Shown: positions 9,781 to 22,579 of the stretch, piece by piece | How the letters are laid out: each line of letters opens with the position of its first letter | Position numbering within the stretch: position 1 is the stretch's first letter | Source of the DNA: Gnetum montanum | Lineage: Eukaryota; Streptophyta; Gnetopsida; Gnetales; Gnetaceae | Direction of reading: 5' to 3' | Assembly: GCA_015680685.1 (NCBI GenBank) | Contig: MNCI01002233.1 | Coordinates: 104,099-168,098, forward strand | DNA: 64,000 nt | The notes under the pieces: model-generated | Databases searched by the model: none | What the model was told of the DNA's origin: nothing | Seen by the model: only the letters and a program-made list of their open reading frames with translations | Made by a program: the position numbers and the translations under genes

Positions 9781-12284
9781 AACATTTTGTTTCTGGCCAA
9801 ACCTCAGACAGAAGGGAAAGGTCATGATAATGATAATGTATTCCTTTTGTCCAAGACTTGGTAATAACGATGAATCTAATGGTCATATTTTGCCGGCCAT
9901 TAAAATACTATAATATTTTTTCGCATGTCCCTATGCTGCTTTTTAAATGTTTTAAACTTGTTCAGCAATGTATTAGGTGATGATTCTTTCCGGACGTCGA
10001 CGGACGTGGGTTCTTTTCATCCAGGTTTGCACCGTTAAGTCTGCTAAAAGCCAAGATCTTTCTGCACCATGTTGGTTGAACATCATAATTGCCTCAGTGA
10101 ACACGGGACATATATATATTTATATATATAACTGAATTCAATGTAAAATTCTTGAAAATTGAAATGTTTCAACGTAGTTTTCTGTTAATGCATTCGAAAT
10201 ATTATTGAAGTATATTATCCCTTTGATCACCCATTTCACTTTTCTTAATACCAATCTCGCTTTAAACTTCAATTTCAGGTCAAAGTTGTTCCAAATTAAA
10301 AATCAAAATCACCTAACTATATATCATTCATAAGATGATTGATAGCAGTAATCTACAATGAATGCAGTTCCCGTTTAAACATCTATTTTGCTGAAATCTA
10401 ATGGCCAAAGGAATAATTTTATGCGTGTTTAAGGGATTCAGTAAATTACCGAATAGACATTCCGCTGAGAGCATAGCCTCTATTTATAAAGTAAAGCAGA
10501 TAGGATCTACTAAAGAAGACTATTCCACACAAAACTAGATATGACCTACTAAAGAAGACTATTCCATGCAAAACTGACAGTAAAGTTAATACAAAGAAAA
10601 AGCGCAATGGTTACCACGGGAAGACGAAATTGGTCCTCATGTAAGCCAAATTAACATTGCAGAAATCGAAATGGTGTAACATAACAGAAAGCAAAATGGG
10701 TGCTCAAAACAGCAAAATCAATTTTGTCAAAGCAATATTTAAACGAGCATCTCCTCATGTCAAACATCACGACGTTTCCAAAATTCATCCAGCTTCGGAA
10801 TGTATTTCCGAAAAGAGTTTATGGTACCAAATTCACACGTACATGGGTAGTAATGTGGGTTACTAAAATTCATCAGTGTTCGAGGCTACTTCCGAAAATC
10901 ATTTCTCCAAAATTCATCTCGCGTTTGAGGCTCTTATCCAAATTAAGCCGGAAGCGATTAACAAGGGTCGGACCTTTTTTATCTGTTTTGGGCATTTCCT
11001 AAAATCTTTTTCAGTTCAATTATTGCCCCAGTAGCCAGGGTCAGATCTTTTTATCTGTTTTTGGGTATTTTCTAATTTTTGTTGGGTTCCATCATTGCCT
11101 GGGCAGCCTTACCCAAGCAACGGTGAGACAGTTACAGTTATTTAGATATACATGTGCTTTGTTACAATTACAATATACATGTGCTCAACAAAAGTGCAAT
11201 ATAAGGTTATAGGTTAAATTCTTTTCAAACTCAATTTTATTTTTAAATAGCAACTTTAGCTTTTCTTTGTGGCCTTGCAACAAGAAAAAATAAAGTGTCA
11301 AGACATTTTGAAGATCAATTTTTTTTTTTAAACAAACCCTCAAATTTCTTTCAAGAAAAATCTTTTTCTTTTGAGAAATTCATGATTGGTTACATAAGGT
11401 TTTTGAAGCTCAAGATTTCTTTTGACTCTTCCATGCAAAAACTTGTTGTGAAGGAAAAATTATAATTACTATGTTGGGTCTTTTGAGCTTGGTTGTAGGT
11501 TTGGCTTTGCAGTGGAGTTTCTGATGTCATTTTTTTCGTTCAACATCCTACATCATTTCTAATTTCAACATTTCGACATTATTTTTGATTTCAATGTCCG
11601 ATGTCATTTTTAGTTTTAATATTTGACATTATTTCTAATTTCAACATTTGACATTATTTTATTTCTGATTTCAACATCTAACATTGTTTTTACTTTCAAC
11701 ATTTTTCATCATTTCTACTTTCAATGTCTAGCATTATTTGTTACTTAAAAATATACCAAATGTAGTAATTGAGCTTCACATTCTACTCTAACCTCCTTCT
11801 AATGGATTGATAACGATCATAACTTTTTCTCAACCATATTTCTCTAGCTCTGAATCTATGACATATTAGCAATGACTTTGAAAATGACTATAGCTTCTCT
11901 CCTCTCACATCTCACAATCCTTTGATGAATTTACAATGGCTTGAAGAACAATGGTAAAAAATGGCTCTGAAAAATGTTGTTATAAGTTGAAGCTCTTGTC
12001 TTTGAATTGTTAATTTTGGTCTTTAGCTCTTTGGCACTAAAACTGGAATTTCTTCCTTCTCTATTTTTCTCTTTTTGTTAAATTTTTCTCTCTTCTTTAT
12101 TTAAACTTTGTTCTTCTCCACTTGAAAAAGTTTTGTAATTCGTAACTTATAGTGTTAAGACAAGGCATTGTGTTTTCCCTTTCATGCTGTGAAAGCAACA
12201 TGATGTTTAGCAACTGTGCTTAGTCTAGGATTGTAAAGGAACTCCTTCAATTTGTTTTGATTAATAAAATTACTCTTCCCCTAA
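9781..12284. other. 3' flank of the gene, AT-rich, with minor local repeats
   Basis: No gene is seen. There is a TATATATATTTATATATATA run at about 10110-10130. A ~46 bp duplication at about 10503-10578 repeats CTACTAAAGAAGACTATTCC. A ~75 bp duplication at about 10965-11100 has GGACCTTTTTTATCTGTTTT and GATCTTTTTATCTGTTTTTG. A short dyad, GGACGTCGACGGACGT, lies near 9993. Open frames at 10657-11002 show no domain. Confidence 0.55.
11517..11740 (+). repeat. Degenerate ~37 bp tandem repeat
   Basis: About six units of the type TTTCAACATTTGACATTATTT, each with drift in both sequence and length. It is part of the gene's 3' flank and has no coding potential. Confidence 0.7.
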
Positions 12285-12736
12285 TGAGTAGTGGGTGTTC
12301 CCTACGTCCAACTATATAAATCATTAGTGTGTACAAATGATCTAGTAAAACTTCGTGGACTTCATTTACCTAAGTAGCCTATATACTTAGATAGTAAAAG
12401 ACATGTTCACTAGTCATCTTTCCAATTATCACTTGTGTTGAACTTGTTCATATGACTATGATTAAGGTGTAAGATATTTATTTTTAGAATTTTTATCATA
12501 TTCTTTATCTATAGAATGATTAAATAAAAGAAGGTTTGAATATTTAATTTTACTAATGAATTAACTAAACTATCCTAAACATGAAGCATCCATTCCCACT
12601 TTCCATACACATCATTAACATATACTAACACTACTAGGTTACCATGTGTTCACTATTGGGTGTACCAAGTATTTACTGCTAGGATTACTAAGCATTACTA
12701 TAGTATGCTTGAAGTGGTCATACTCACATTACTTAT
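12285..12736 (-). repeat. H: inverted Athila-type LTR fragment
   Basis: Read on the minus strand this matches the 3' half of the Ath-1 and Ath-2 LTRs: GTATGACCACTTCAAGCAT, GGTACACCCAATAGTG, GGAAAGTGGGA and CACAAGTG occur in the right order, ending in CTACTCA at 12285. It stops exactly where the Ath-1 LTR starts (12737), so Ath-1 probably inserted into this older LTR. The other half would lie beyond the right end of the nest. Confidence 0.75.
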
Positions 12737-13620
12737 TGATGAAGTGTCTTTGGTTGGTTGTGTCAACAAGATGTCGTCGATGTGATGTCATCAATGAGAT
12801 CTTGTTGATGCAGGGTTTTCAATGTTGATGTGTACCTATGAACGTGGACCCTAATAAGTCTATAAATACAATGCCCCAACCATGTTATGAGAGAGTTAGA
12901 ATTTCAATTGCTAGCAAAACTCTTATAGTTTGTTTTTGTGAGAGATAGAATAATTTTCTAAGTGCCCACAGTAGGAGTCAAAAAGTGTATGGATTTTTAT
13001 TCAAGCACTATTGTACCTGAGTACAACAATATGTGCAGCAATAAAGACAAGATTTTTGATAAACTTTGTAGCACTTGGACTAGCTTAATGATTTATTTAT
13101 GTATTTATTGTTTTCATTACTTAAGCAATTAATTAAGATAAAATGATTATGACTTTAAGTAATTAATTAATTAAGCTAAATAGATTAGCATATACAAGTA
13201 TGACCACTTCGAGCATATGTATAACACTTGGTAATCCCAATAGTGCTTAATGCTTGGTTGCCTAGCAGTGTTGTACATGTTTAGGATGTGTACAGAAAGT
13301 GGGATCAAATGCTTATGTTAGGATAGTTAGTTATTAATTAGCAATTAAATTAGTTGAATTAGTTAATTGATTTATTGTCAATCTATTACCAACCTTAGGT
13401 GAACAAAATAATAATAAAAATCATGTGCCTCAATTACACTTAATCATACAACTAAACCTCACAAGTGTAGTTGGGAAGACAATGATCGTTTCTTGATTAG
13501 ATTCACCTCATAAATTGAATTCTGTATACAAGAACACTAGGAATCCATAGAATTCGATCACATCATGCTTGAATGCCTTAGTGATTCATATGATTGAGCA
13601 TAGGGATGCCTTGCCACTCA
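12737..13620 (+). repeat. Ath-1 5' LTR
   Basis: Starts TGATGAAGTG and ends CACTCA, 884 bases. It aligns with 56419-57062 along their shared length: TATAAATACAATGCC versus TATAAATATGGCAT, GAGAGATAGAATAATTTTC, GCAATAAAGACAAG and TAGTTATTAATTAGCAATTAA. The TATA box is at 12861 and the CAATAAAG near 13040 is a likely polyadenylation signal. Confidence 0.85.
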
Positions 13621-13623
13621 TCA

Positions 13624-13642
13624 TTAGCATCATTGCTAGGGA
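13624..13642 (+). promoter_or_regulatory. Ath-1 primer binding site
   Basis: TTAGCATCATTGCTAGGGA lies three bases after the LTR. Compared with the Athila-type site TTGGCGCCGTTGCCGGGGA, every difference is a G-to-A or C-to-T transition, mostly at CpG. This is where a host tRNA would prime minus-strand synthesis. Confidence 0.65.
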
Positions 13643-13794
13643 TTCTTAGCCCGTATCATGCGCTATCAATCTAGGATTAGTGAAAATTTCTCAACATCAT
13701 TGAAACAAATCCAACAAAGTTAAATCATAACAATTAATCAAGACTATACTACAAGCACATTTAGAAACTATTTCTAATATCTTCTTCTTCTCAT

Positions 13795-16190
13795 AGGAAA
13801 GATGATTCTAAGTTAGAAGTACCACAATGATGAAAAGTGGTGCACACTCATCTTGATGAGTTTGTACCCAATTTCACTTATGTCCTTCATCAGGATGAAC
13901 AAATGCAATGGTGAGACATGAAGGGGAATGTTGTATTGCCACCTAACCAATCTATTTCCAAGATTCTACTCCAAACTATTACAATGTTGGGCATCAAGGA
14001 GCTTCATGAAGAGTATGTTGTGAAAGATCATGACTTCTGACACTACCGTCCCACTAAGACATAATGCAAATGAGATCAGCAATAGGAAAAGTGCCACAAA
14101 ACCATGAAGGGAAAATGCTTCACTAACTGCTTTTTCTTGCTAGATCAAAATGATAATGAGGAACCTCTTTTTGATCATTCTCAACATGCAAACTCTTCAC
14201 CTCTTAACTCTAGTAAAGGGGAGCTAAACTCAAATCCTAAATTAATGATCAACAATGCAAGTTTTGGTAACAGTGAGTTCCATTGTTGTGGGAGATCTAA
14301 GAAAGGGAGTCGAAGCCAGAACTCGAGAAAGCATAATGATGATCACTCTAAAGATCATGGCCATGACAAATGGAGAGTAGTGGTACACATCATGCTGCAT
14401 TTGAATCAACTTCCTCTAAATTTGAAAAGAACTGTAGGCAGTAGGACAATAATGATAATTGTAGAGACCACCATGAAAGAAGGGATGGTAGAGGACATCA
14501 TAGGCATAATTAAGATCAGGATGATGAACCTCTATTGGCCACTTGAAATATGCACAACATCATAGAGGCTATTAGAATTCCTACCAGGCATGTGAAAGAT
14601 AGCTGAACCAAGTAACTAGACATGAACAATATCCCCAAATTTGAGAGGGAATATAGCTTAAATCCTCAAATGCATCTACAAGCCTTTCACAATGCCTATG
14701 CCTTACAAAATATTAAAAATGATTAGCAAAATATCAAGCTATTCCCTAGAATACTCATCAAGAAAGTAGAAAGCTAGTACCAGTCTCTGGAACCAGAGTG
14801 AATTTGTTGATGGAGTATAATGCTAGAACTATTTAATGATAAGTATCAAACGCACTCTAGTGTCAAACTTTTGAAGGAAAATCTAAGGTTGGAAACAATG
14901 AATATATGAACCCTTGGATGTTGCCATGGGTATATATTATTCATTATTACACTGATGCCCTGGCCATTGTTACTCTCAGTGGAAACAACTTCACCACATC
15001 ATAGATGGCCTTTGCTCAAAAACATGGAGGACCCTTGGGTTCTATGCATAAAAAAGACTATTAGAATTAAGAGTCCATTAGATACAAAGGCTAATTAAGT
15101 AGGTAGCAAAAGAAGAAGGGGAGTTGAGAAAACATAAAAATGCAAAAGAATATAACAAGTATCCTTCCATTAGAAAGAAGGAAATTTGCTTTTGTGATAG
15201 TGAGGAGGAATCACCACTTGATGAGGTGGTGCAATGAAAGACCTTACTAATCCAAAAATATATGTCTAAAATTTTGGCCAAGTAGATAAAATGTGGAATT
15301 ACTTAGCTAAAAAATTTCAAACTGCTCTAAAAATCACAAAAGAATCAAGAGAGTAGAGTAGTGATCATGATTATAGTAGGTGGAAAGAAGCTAAACATGC
15401 TTATCAATGGGCTAAGGGCAAAGCTGTTGTAGTAGAAGAAGTTGTGGAGACTGAATCAGATGATGACGGTAAGTGTGACATCTACCACTATGAACATCCT
15501 AAGGGATGTTGTCCTATTCTATCACACTTACTAGAATCTAGGGTGTATGCTCTAAATCCATGATTTTTAGAAAGGAAAACACCCAGAAGATTGTCTTATC
15601 CTCAAGGCAATCCTAGGTGGTTCCACCAGCAACAACCTTATTATCCAAGTGTAACTCCACCATAATCATATGAGTAGTATTAGCAGTGGTAGTAACCATA
15701 GTTGTGGAGGATGCTACCACCATGGTAGTAGTACCCTTTCTGGTAGCCAAATCTATATGGGTACTATGTTTAGTAACCCCTATCTCCATGTGACTCTTCT
15801 AGTCATGTTTCTCCTTTAGAGCATCACTTCCATGCTCCTGAATTTCACTGTGGGATCCCATATTCTATCCATACCCTCCTCATGTGCCTACACCTATTTC
15901 TCCACCCTCAACATAGCTACTACCTACTCCATCTATGTAGGATGACCTTCCAACTCAACTGCAATAGCATAATGTTACAAGGGCTATTAATATACAACTA
16001 GTTAATCAACCAAGTGGTTTGGAACCTAAATCTCACAAATGATCATTCTTTTAATCCAACAAGCCTCCTAACCCATCATGAAAATGATCATCTTGCTCCT
16101 TCCTCATCCTCTACAAATCATCAAATTGAGAGCCCTTTAAATCAAATAGCTTCCAAGATGTGCACTATTATGTTAACAAGCATGGATGAA
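13795..16190 (+). pseudogene. Ath-1 gag pseudogene
   Basis: The reading begins about 13815 (VVHTHLDEFVPNFTYVLHQDE) and matches Ath-2 from 19440 onward, both with HEEYVVxD text. A Ser/Asn/His-rich stretch lies at about 14160-14400. Near 15400 is KCDIYHYEHPKGCCPI, equivalent to NCDIFQYEHPKGCYP in Ath-2. A Pro/Tyr/Gln-rich tail follows at 15600-15960. There are many stops and several shifts. Compared with Ath-2, about 600 bases carrying the protease are missing near 16,000-16,190. Confidence 0.7.
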
Positions 16191-17760
16191 CTAGACTGAG
16201 TTCATCACCAACTCTTTGATGACAAAAATGGTGATACCTATTGGGGAGAGTTGGAAATCCCTAAAAAAATTTTAAAAGAGCCCCTAGAGTTAACAAATCT
16301 AACTATTGACTTGAAATATGCATTTCTAAAAAATGGAAAATTGGTTATAATTAATGCTAAACCTACTCCTAAACAAAAAGAGAAACTATTGAAAGTAGTT
16401 AATAGATGGCCAATAGCCTTTGCTTGATCATATTCTAAACTCACTAGGATTAATCCTTGAATATGCCAACATCGTATCTATACCGATCCAACCATGAAAC
16501 CAAAGAAGTAGCCACAGTGGTGGTTGAATCCTAAATTAAAACAAATTATCAAAAAGGAAATAGAACAACTCCTTAAGGTAGGGTTCATCTATCCTATTGC
16601 AGATAGTAAGTAGGCCAACCGACTCATGATTATGCCAAAGAAAGATTGCAAGTGACAAGTTTGTATTGATTTTGGGCTATTAAACATGGCAACAAAGATC
16701 ATTTTCCATTTTCATTTATTGATCAAGTGTTGAACAAAATTTCTAGACACTGCTATTATAGCTTTCTAGATGGTTATAGTGGTTATAACCAAATTGAGAT
16801 TGCAGGAGAGGATCAGGCCAAAACTACATTCACAAGTTCCTAGGGAACTTTTGCATATTGAAAGATGCCTTTTGGTCTATGTAATGCTCCTACCACATTT
16901 CAATGCTTGGCAGTAAGCATCTTTTAGTAATAATTTGATAACAAGGTGGAAGTATTCATGGATTACTTTTCCACTTATGGCACTACATTCGATCAATCCT
17001 TGGACCACCTTGAGTAAGTATTAAAATGATGTGTGGGAAAACAAACCTATGGCTCAATTCGAAAAAGAGCCATCTAATGGTTTGAGAGGTTATAGTCTTG
17101 GGATACAAAATCTCACAAGTAGGGATTAGGATAGGCCCCAAAAAGATAAGGGTCATCCAAGGAATAACCCATCAACTAAAAATAGTCAAAGATGTCAAGT
17201 CATTCCTTGGACATACTAGTTACTATGGATGATTCATAGAGAATTTCTCTAAGATCATAAAATCATTGGTTAAGCTAACAAATAAATATGTTCCATTCAT
17301 TCAGACCAAGGAATGTGAAAATGCATTCCAACAGCTAAAGGACAAACTCATAGAAACTCCAATTCTACGAGCATCAGACTAATCTAGACCATTTTATATC
17401 ATGATGGATGCATCAAATTATGCCTTAGGAGCTATGCTAATATAGTTGGATGATGAAAAATTTCCATATTATATCCATTACATGAGTCAAAGAATTATGG
17501 GTGCACAACTCAATTACACCACAATGAAGAAAGAACGAATGGTAGTGATGTATGCTTTGGAAAATTTTAAGTACTATGTGCTTGGGTACAAAGTTTTTGT
17601 GCACACTAACCATAGTATCATTCACTTCTTAATGAATAGGTTAATGGTAAGCTCTTATGTCATACGATGGTTGGTGATCTTGTAGGAATTTGATCTTATG
17701 ATGGTAGATCTAGAGGACTAAGAATGTGGTCACTGACCATCTCTCTAAATTAAGATGGGA
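16191..17760 (+). pseudogene. Ath-1 reverse transcriptase-RNase H pseudogene
   Basis: It begins with QLFDDKNGDTYWGELEIPK and runs into RT text (LLKVGFIYPIADS, then VCIDFG), the GYSGYNQI-type block near 16770 in another frame, and an RNase H block at 17400-17690 (YALENFKYYVLGYKVFVHTNHS). RNase H is the part best kept. The enzyme would have copied element RNA to DNA and removed the RNA strand. Several frameshifts and stops abolish it. Confidence 0.75.
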
Positions 17761-17929
17761 TAACAAAGAGGAGGAGAGCTCACTCTCTAGTCAATTTCTT
17801 GATGAAATCCTCTTTTCTAGAGTAATTAATGACTAGGTGCCTATAGAATCAAGATTGTATGATGGAATCCTCACTTATCTTCTAACTCAAGAGATGCCAC
17901 AAGATCTTGACCATAGGAAGAAATAATAG

Positions 17930-18310
17930 TTTCTTCATTAGGCTAATCAATCCATAGAAATCAATGGATACCTTTACAAGGTGTGTGTCAATGTCCTAGT
18001 TCATTTGTATGTCCCTAATACTAATCAACTACACATTCTCTAAGATGCTCACGAAGGCCCTTGCAGAGGCCACTATGCAAGGAGATGCATGGTCATTAAA
18101 ATCCTAATGGTAGGGTACTATTGGCCAACAATATTTAGGGATTTCCACCAATTTGTCTAATCTTATGAAAGCTATCAACAAGATGGTGGGATGATCGTGT
18201 GAATGGAGGAACCTGAATACTGGATCCAGCCACTAGAACCATTCGACATATGAGGCATAGAATTCATGGGTTCCATCACACCTATGTCTAATGGAAAGAC
18301 ATACATTATC
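17930..18310 (+). pseudogene. Ath-1 integrase pseudogene, first part
   Basis: The zinc-binding region is seen at about 18045-18190 (HEGPCRGHYARRC) and the start of the catalytic core at about 18215-18310 (WIQPLEPFDI, GIEFMGSITPM, NGKTYII). The text stops inside the core where the Ath-2 LTR begins, and resumes at 50445. Confidence 0.75.
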
Positions 18311-19248
18311 ATTGCTAAAGAGTTTCAATTCGATTGGTTGCATCAATGAGGCCTCGTTGATGTGGCCTCATCAACTAGACCTCATTGATGAGGCCTTGTT
18401 GATGCATTGTATCATGCATTGATGAGGCCCCATTGATGCAGTGTCAATTTTTGGTTATAAATACATTCCTACATGCTACATTTATGGCAATAGGATATTG
18501 TAGTTATAGCAAATCTCTTGCAATTTTTCCATTTGAAAGTTAGACTTTTCCTCCCAAGTGCCTATAGCAAGAGTCATTAAGTATACAGATCTTTATTCGA
18601 GCACTATTGTACCTAAGCACAATAATGTGTGGCAATAAAGACAAGCTTTCTGATAAACCTTGCAAAATTTTAGATAGATTAAATACTTTATTTATGCATT
18701 TAATATTTTTAATTATCTATTTAATGCTTTTAATTATTTATTAAATGTTTCCAGTAACTAAGTTAATGAAGCAATTAAGCAAGGTAGATTACACACATAA
18801 GTATGACCACTTCAAGCATAACACATATTCACTTGGTAATCCTAGCAATGTTGTTGCTTGGTACACCCACTAGTGTAGTGCTTGGTCACCTAGTGGTAGA
18901 TACATGGGTTTAGGACATGTATGGAAAGTGGGACCGAATGCTTATGTTACGACCAGTTAGACATCAATTAATTAGTTAAATCAAATTACTTAATTCAATT
19001 ACTTTTCTCTCCCTTTTACACACCAAAACATAAAATATAAAATGATAAAAATCATATGCCTCAATTACACTTAACCATACCATTATACATCACAAGTGTA
19101 ATTGGGAAGACAAAGATTGACCTTAAGGCAAGATTCACTTCCTAGAAGACTAGTGCACTAGAAATGATAAAGTCCATGGAATTTGACCAGATCACATGGG
19201 AATGCTTTGTGATTTGTATGGTTGGGCATAGGGGTACCTTACTGCTCA
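18311..19248 (+). repeat. Ath-2 5' LTR
   Basis: It begins TGCTAAAGAG, decayed from TGATGAAG-like, and ends ACTGCTCA. U3 at about 18340-18435 holds repeated palindromic blocks around GAGGCCTC with flanking CATCAA/TTGATG. The TATA box is at 18455 (TATAAATA). It matches 49508-50444 throughout. Confidence 0.83.
18340..18437 (+). promoter_or_regulatory. Palindromic GAGGCCTC/TTGATG blocks upstream of the Ath-2 TATA box
   Basis: Several copies of CATCAATGAGGCC(T/C)C and its inverse (TGAGGCCTTGTTGATG) lie within 100 bases, just upstream of the TATA box. The 3' LTR has the same block at 49550-49632. This looks like a promoter or enhancer element of the family. Confidence 0.55.
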
Positions 19249-19251
19249 TCA

Positions 19252-19270
19252 TCGGCATCATTTCTGGGTA
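19252..19270 (+). promoter_or_regulatory. Ath-2 primer binding site
   Basis: TCGGCATCATTTCTGGGTA is a decayed version of TTGGCGCCGTTGCCGGGGA, three bases after the 5' LTR. Confidence 0.6.
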
Positions 19271-19429
19271 CTTTGTTTGTTGAAATGTGTGTTATTTAGG
19301 TTTAAGTGAATACCATTAATATTGTTGTACAAACCTCAAGGTCAATATCATTTCTTCTATACGTGTAATTATAAAAGCACACTAATAATTTTATTTTGCT
19401 TTGTAAAATATCTTCTTTTTCTCACAAGT

Positions 19430-21290
19430 GTAAAGATGCCAAACCACTAATCCCATAAGAATTCAAAGTGGTATATACTCATCCAGATAAGTTTGTGTCA
19501 AACATTACCTTCCTCCTACATCAGGATGAACAACTACGATGGTGTGATATTGAGGGTAACATTGTCTTGCCTCTCGATTGATCTATGCTAGGGATGTTGC
19601 TTAAAATGCTTAAGAAGTTGGGCATCTTAGATCTTCATGAAGAATATGTTGTGGATGGATGTTACACTTAAAACTATTGTTCCACTAAAACACAATGCAA
19701 TTGAGATTGATGTCAAGAAAAGCTTCATGAGTTTACAAAGGAGAAACATTACACTAATCCCTTGCTCCTACTAAATGAAGATGATAATGAGGATCCCCCT
19801 ACTAAAGGTTCTCAACATGAAGATTCCCTATCCCTTGATACTAGTGATGAGGGTGTGAACTTGAACCTATGATCCACTATTCATAAACTAGGTTCAAGAA
19901 AAAGTGATAGCCAAGGTAGGGACTTGGTCAAGCATCACAATAGTAAGGGATCTAAGGATAGTGATCGTAATAAGCAAAAGAGTGATGGTGGACACCATGG
20001 TGGTGGTGGTAGTCCACCTTCCTCTTCATCCTTTTCATCCAATTTTTAACATTCCTCTTTATCTGTTGGTTCTCATAGAAACCATCATTGAGATAATCAT
20101 GATGAAGGTGTTTAACAAGACAAAAATAACCATGAAGACCACCAAGACCAAAGGGGTGGCCAAAACCATCATCAGTTTCATAGAAATAATGATGATGATG
20201 AACCTGTGTTAGCGACCTGAAGTATGCTCAACATTGTAGAGGTAGTTAAAATTCCAACTAGGCATATGAAAGATAGTCAGATCAAGTGCTCAGACATGAA
20301 CAATATCCCAAGATTTGAGGGGGGGATAAAACTATGATCTGTAGACACATCTACAAGCTTTCCATGATGCCTATCCCTTATAGAACATAGAGAATTAATG
20401 GTAGAAACTCAAGCTTTTTCCAAGGATACTCATCAAAAAAGCTAAAAGCCAGCATCAATCTTTGGAGCTAGATTCTATCTACAAATGGAGTACCATGTTA
20501 GAGCTACTTAATGACAAATATCAAACATACTTTAGAGTGTCTAATCTAAGAAGACACATCGAAGGCTAGAAATAGGGAGCACATGAACCCTTGGATGCCA
20601 CCATGGATAGATACTATTCACTCTTACACTAATGCCCTATCCATGATTATTCTTAGAGTAAACAACTTTGCCATATCAAGATGGATTCAGAGTAGAAACA
20701 AGAAGAACCCTTGGGGTGTATGCCCAAGGAAGATTGTCTAAACTAAGAGCTCATTAGATCCAAAGGATAATTGAGTAGGTAGCAAAAGAATAAGGTGAGC
20801 TATGAAAAAGGAAAAGTGAAAAAGAGTTTAATAGGAATCCTTCCATTAAAAAATGGAAGGTTCAATTTTGTGATGAGGAGGAGTCACCGCTTAATGAAGT
20901 GGTGAATAGAAAAACTTTACCATTTAAAAGTTTATTTCTAATATTTTGACAAAGGTTGATAAATTATGGGACTCTTTGGATGAAAAATTTCTAATCACTA
21001 TGAAGATTGCTAAAGAATATAAAGAGAAAAATAGTGATCGCAAGTGCAGAAGGTACAAAGAAGCTAAATGTGCCTACCAAAGAGGTAAGGGCAAAGTTGT
21101 TGCAATAGAGGAAGTTGTGGAAACCAACTTTGATGATGAAACTAATTGTGACATCTTCCAATATGAACATCCAAAGGGATGTTACCCTATGGTGTCACAC
21201 TTACAAGAGTCTGGAATGTATGCATTGAATCCTCAATTAGCACGTAGGGAAGAACTTAGATGATTACCTTATCCTCAAGGTAATCTAAGG
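19430..21290 (+). pseudogene. Ath-2 gag pseudogene
   Basis: This parallels Ath-1 13.8-15.6 kb. The best-kept block is 20946-21263 (105 residues), with KLWDSLDEKF, a basic stretch, and NCDIFQYEHPKGCYPMVSHL. A His/Ser/Asp-rich stretch lies at 19880-20050. Stops and frameshifts are common. The protein would have formed the particle shell. Confidence 0.7.
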
Positions 21291-21949
21291 TAGTTTCACC
21301 AGAAACAACACACTTACTATCCAAGAAAAACTCCTCCACAACCTTATGAACAATACCAATAGTGCCACCAACCAGAATGGTGGGGAATGCCACTACCAAA
21401 GTAGTAGTATCCTTATAGGCAACTAGATCCATATAGGTACTATGTTTAGCAACCCATATCTCTAAGAGGTTTTGCAAGTGACACCTCATTTCAGCATCAC
21501 TATTAACCTCTAGAGTATCACCAAATACATTCAACATCTACTCAGAGAAAAAACCCATATCCATACGACCCTTCACATCTATCTACACACATGCCTCCAC
21601 CTTTAACCTAGTTACCTCCTACTCCATCCATGTAGGGTGAGATTCCTCCACAGCTGTAAGAATAAAATGCTACGAGGGTTGTACATTCACAAATGGCTTT
21701 CTAGCCAAGTGATCTAGAAAATCGATCAAGAAAAAGACCTTTCTTCTAACCTAGTAGTCCTCTTCAACCCTCACAATCTAGTCTGGCTAATTGTCCTACA
21801 TCTTGAACATCCTCATCATCTACATCAAACACCTTCAAGTGCCTTCAAACCAAGTGTTGCCTCATATCTACACTATGATTCTAACTCATGTTGTTTTTAA
21901 CTAGATTAAGATTGGCAATATTTCCATGAAAAGATTTGACCCAAGAAGT

Positions 21950-22300
21950 CCACTCATTTATCTATAGATCATTAGATAAGAGCCATGTAATACTCTTCTT
22001 AACTCTAGTTCTAAAGTTAATCTCATCTCCCATGACATGTATAAGGCCTGGAACCTACCACCTCTCAAGAAGATCCGCATTCATCTAGAATTAGCAGATC
22101 AGTCAATTACTACCCCTCTAGGATTAGTAGAGGACATTGTAATCATAGTGTGTGGGTGGTCCTATCCTATTTATTTTCTTGTGATCAAGGTGGACAATTG
22201 TAAAAGTGACTTCCCCATCATTATGGGAAGAGCTTAGTTAAGCATGGTTGACACACACATGGGTATAATGAACCTATCTTTAGAAATATCTAAAGAAAAT
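21950..22300 (+). pseudogene. Ath-2 protease pseudogene
   Basis: The reading LISHDMYKAWNLPPLKK, then LELADQSITTPLGLVEDI, then FPIIMGRA at 22037-22237 is the retropepsin region typical of Athila-like elements (ADRS...GxVEDV...ILGRPFL). The catalytic Asp region just upstream is not clearly kept. Confidence 0.72.
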
Positions 22301-22579
22301 GAATTGGAAAAGATAGAGAAGAAGCATATTCCATGCATTGTGTATAGTGATAATGGATGAAATTGCATGCAAAATATTTGGGCTATTAAAAATACACACA
22401 TTAAAGCATGCAATCAATGTGCATATGAAATCAATATTCAAATGTTTCTATATGCAACAACCACAAAACAGGAGGGCATCTAGTGGCTGATAGCTGACTC
22501 AGATAGTAGCACATTATGCATAGAACCAACTAAGAGCTTAACATGTGCTTATGTTGAAGATATGGACAAAATTAACCAA

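Noticed and set aside
10110-10130. TATATATATTTATATATATA as a promoter
   Set aside because: A plain AT microsatellite with no gene downstream in either direction.
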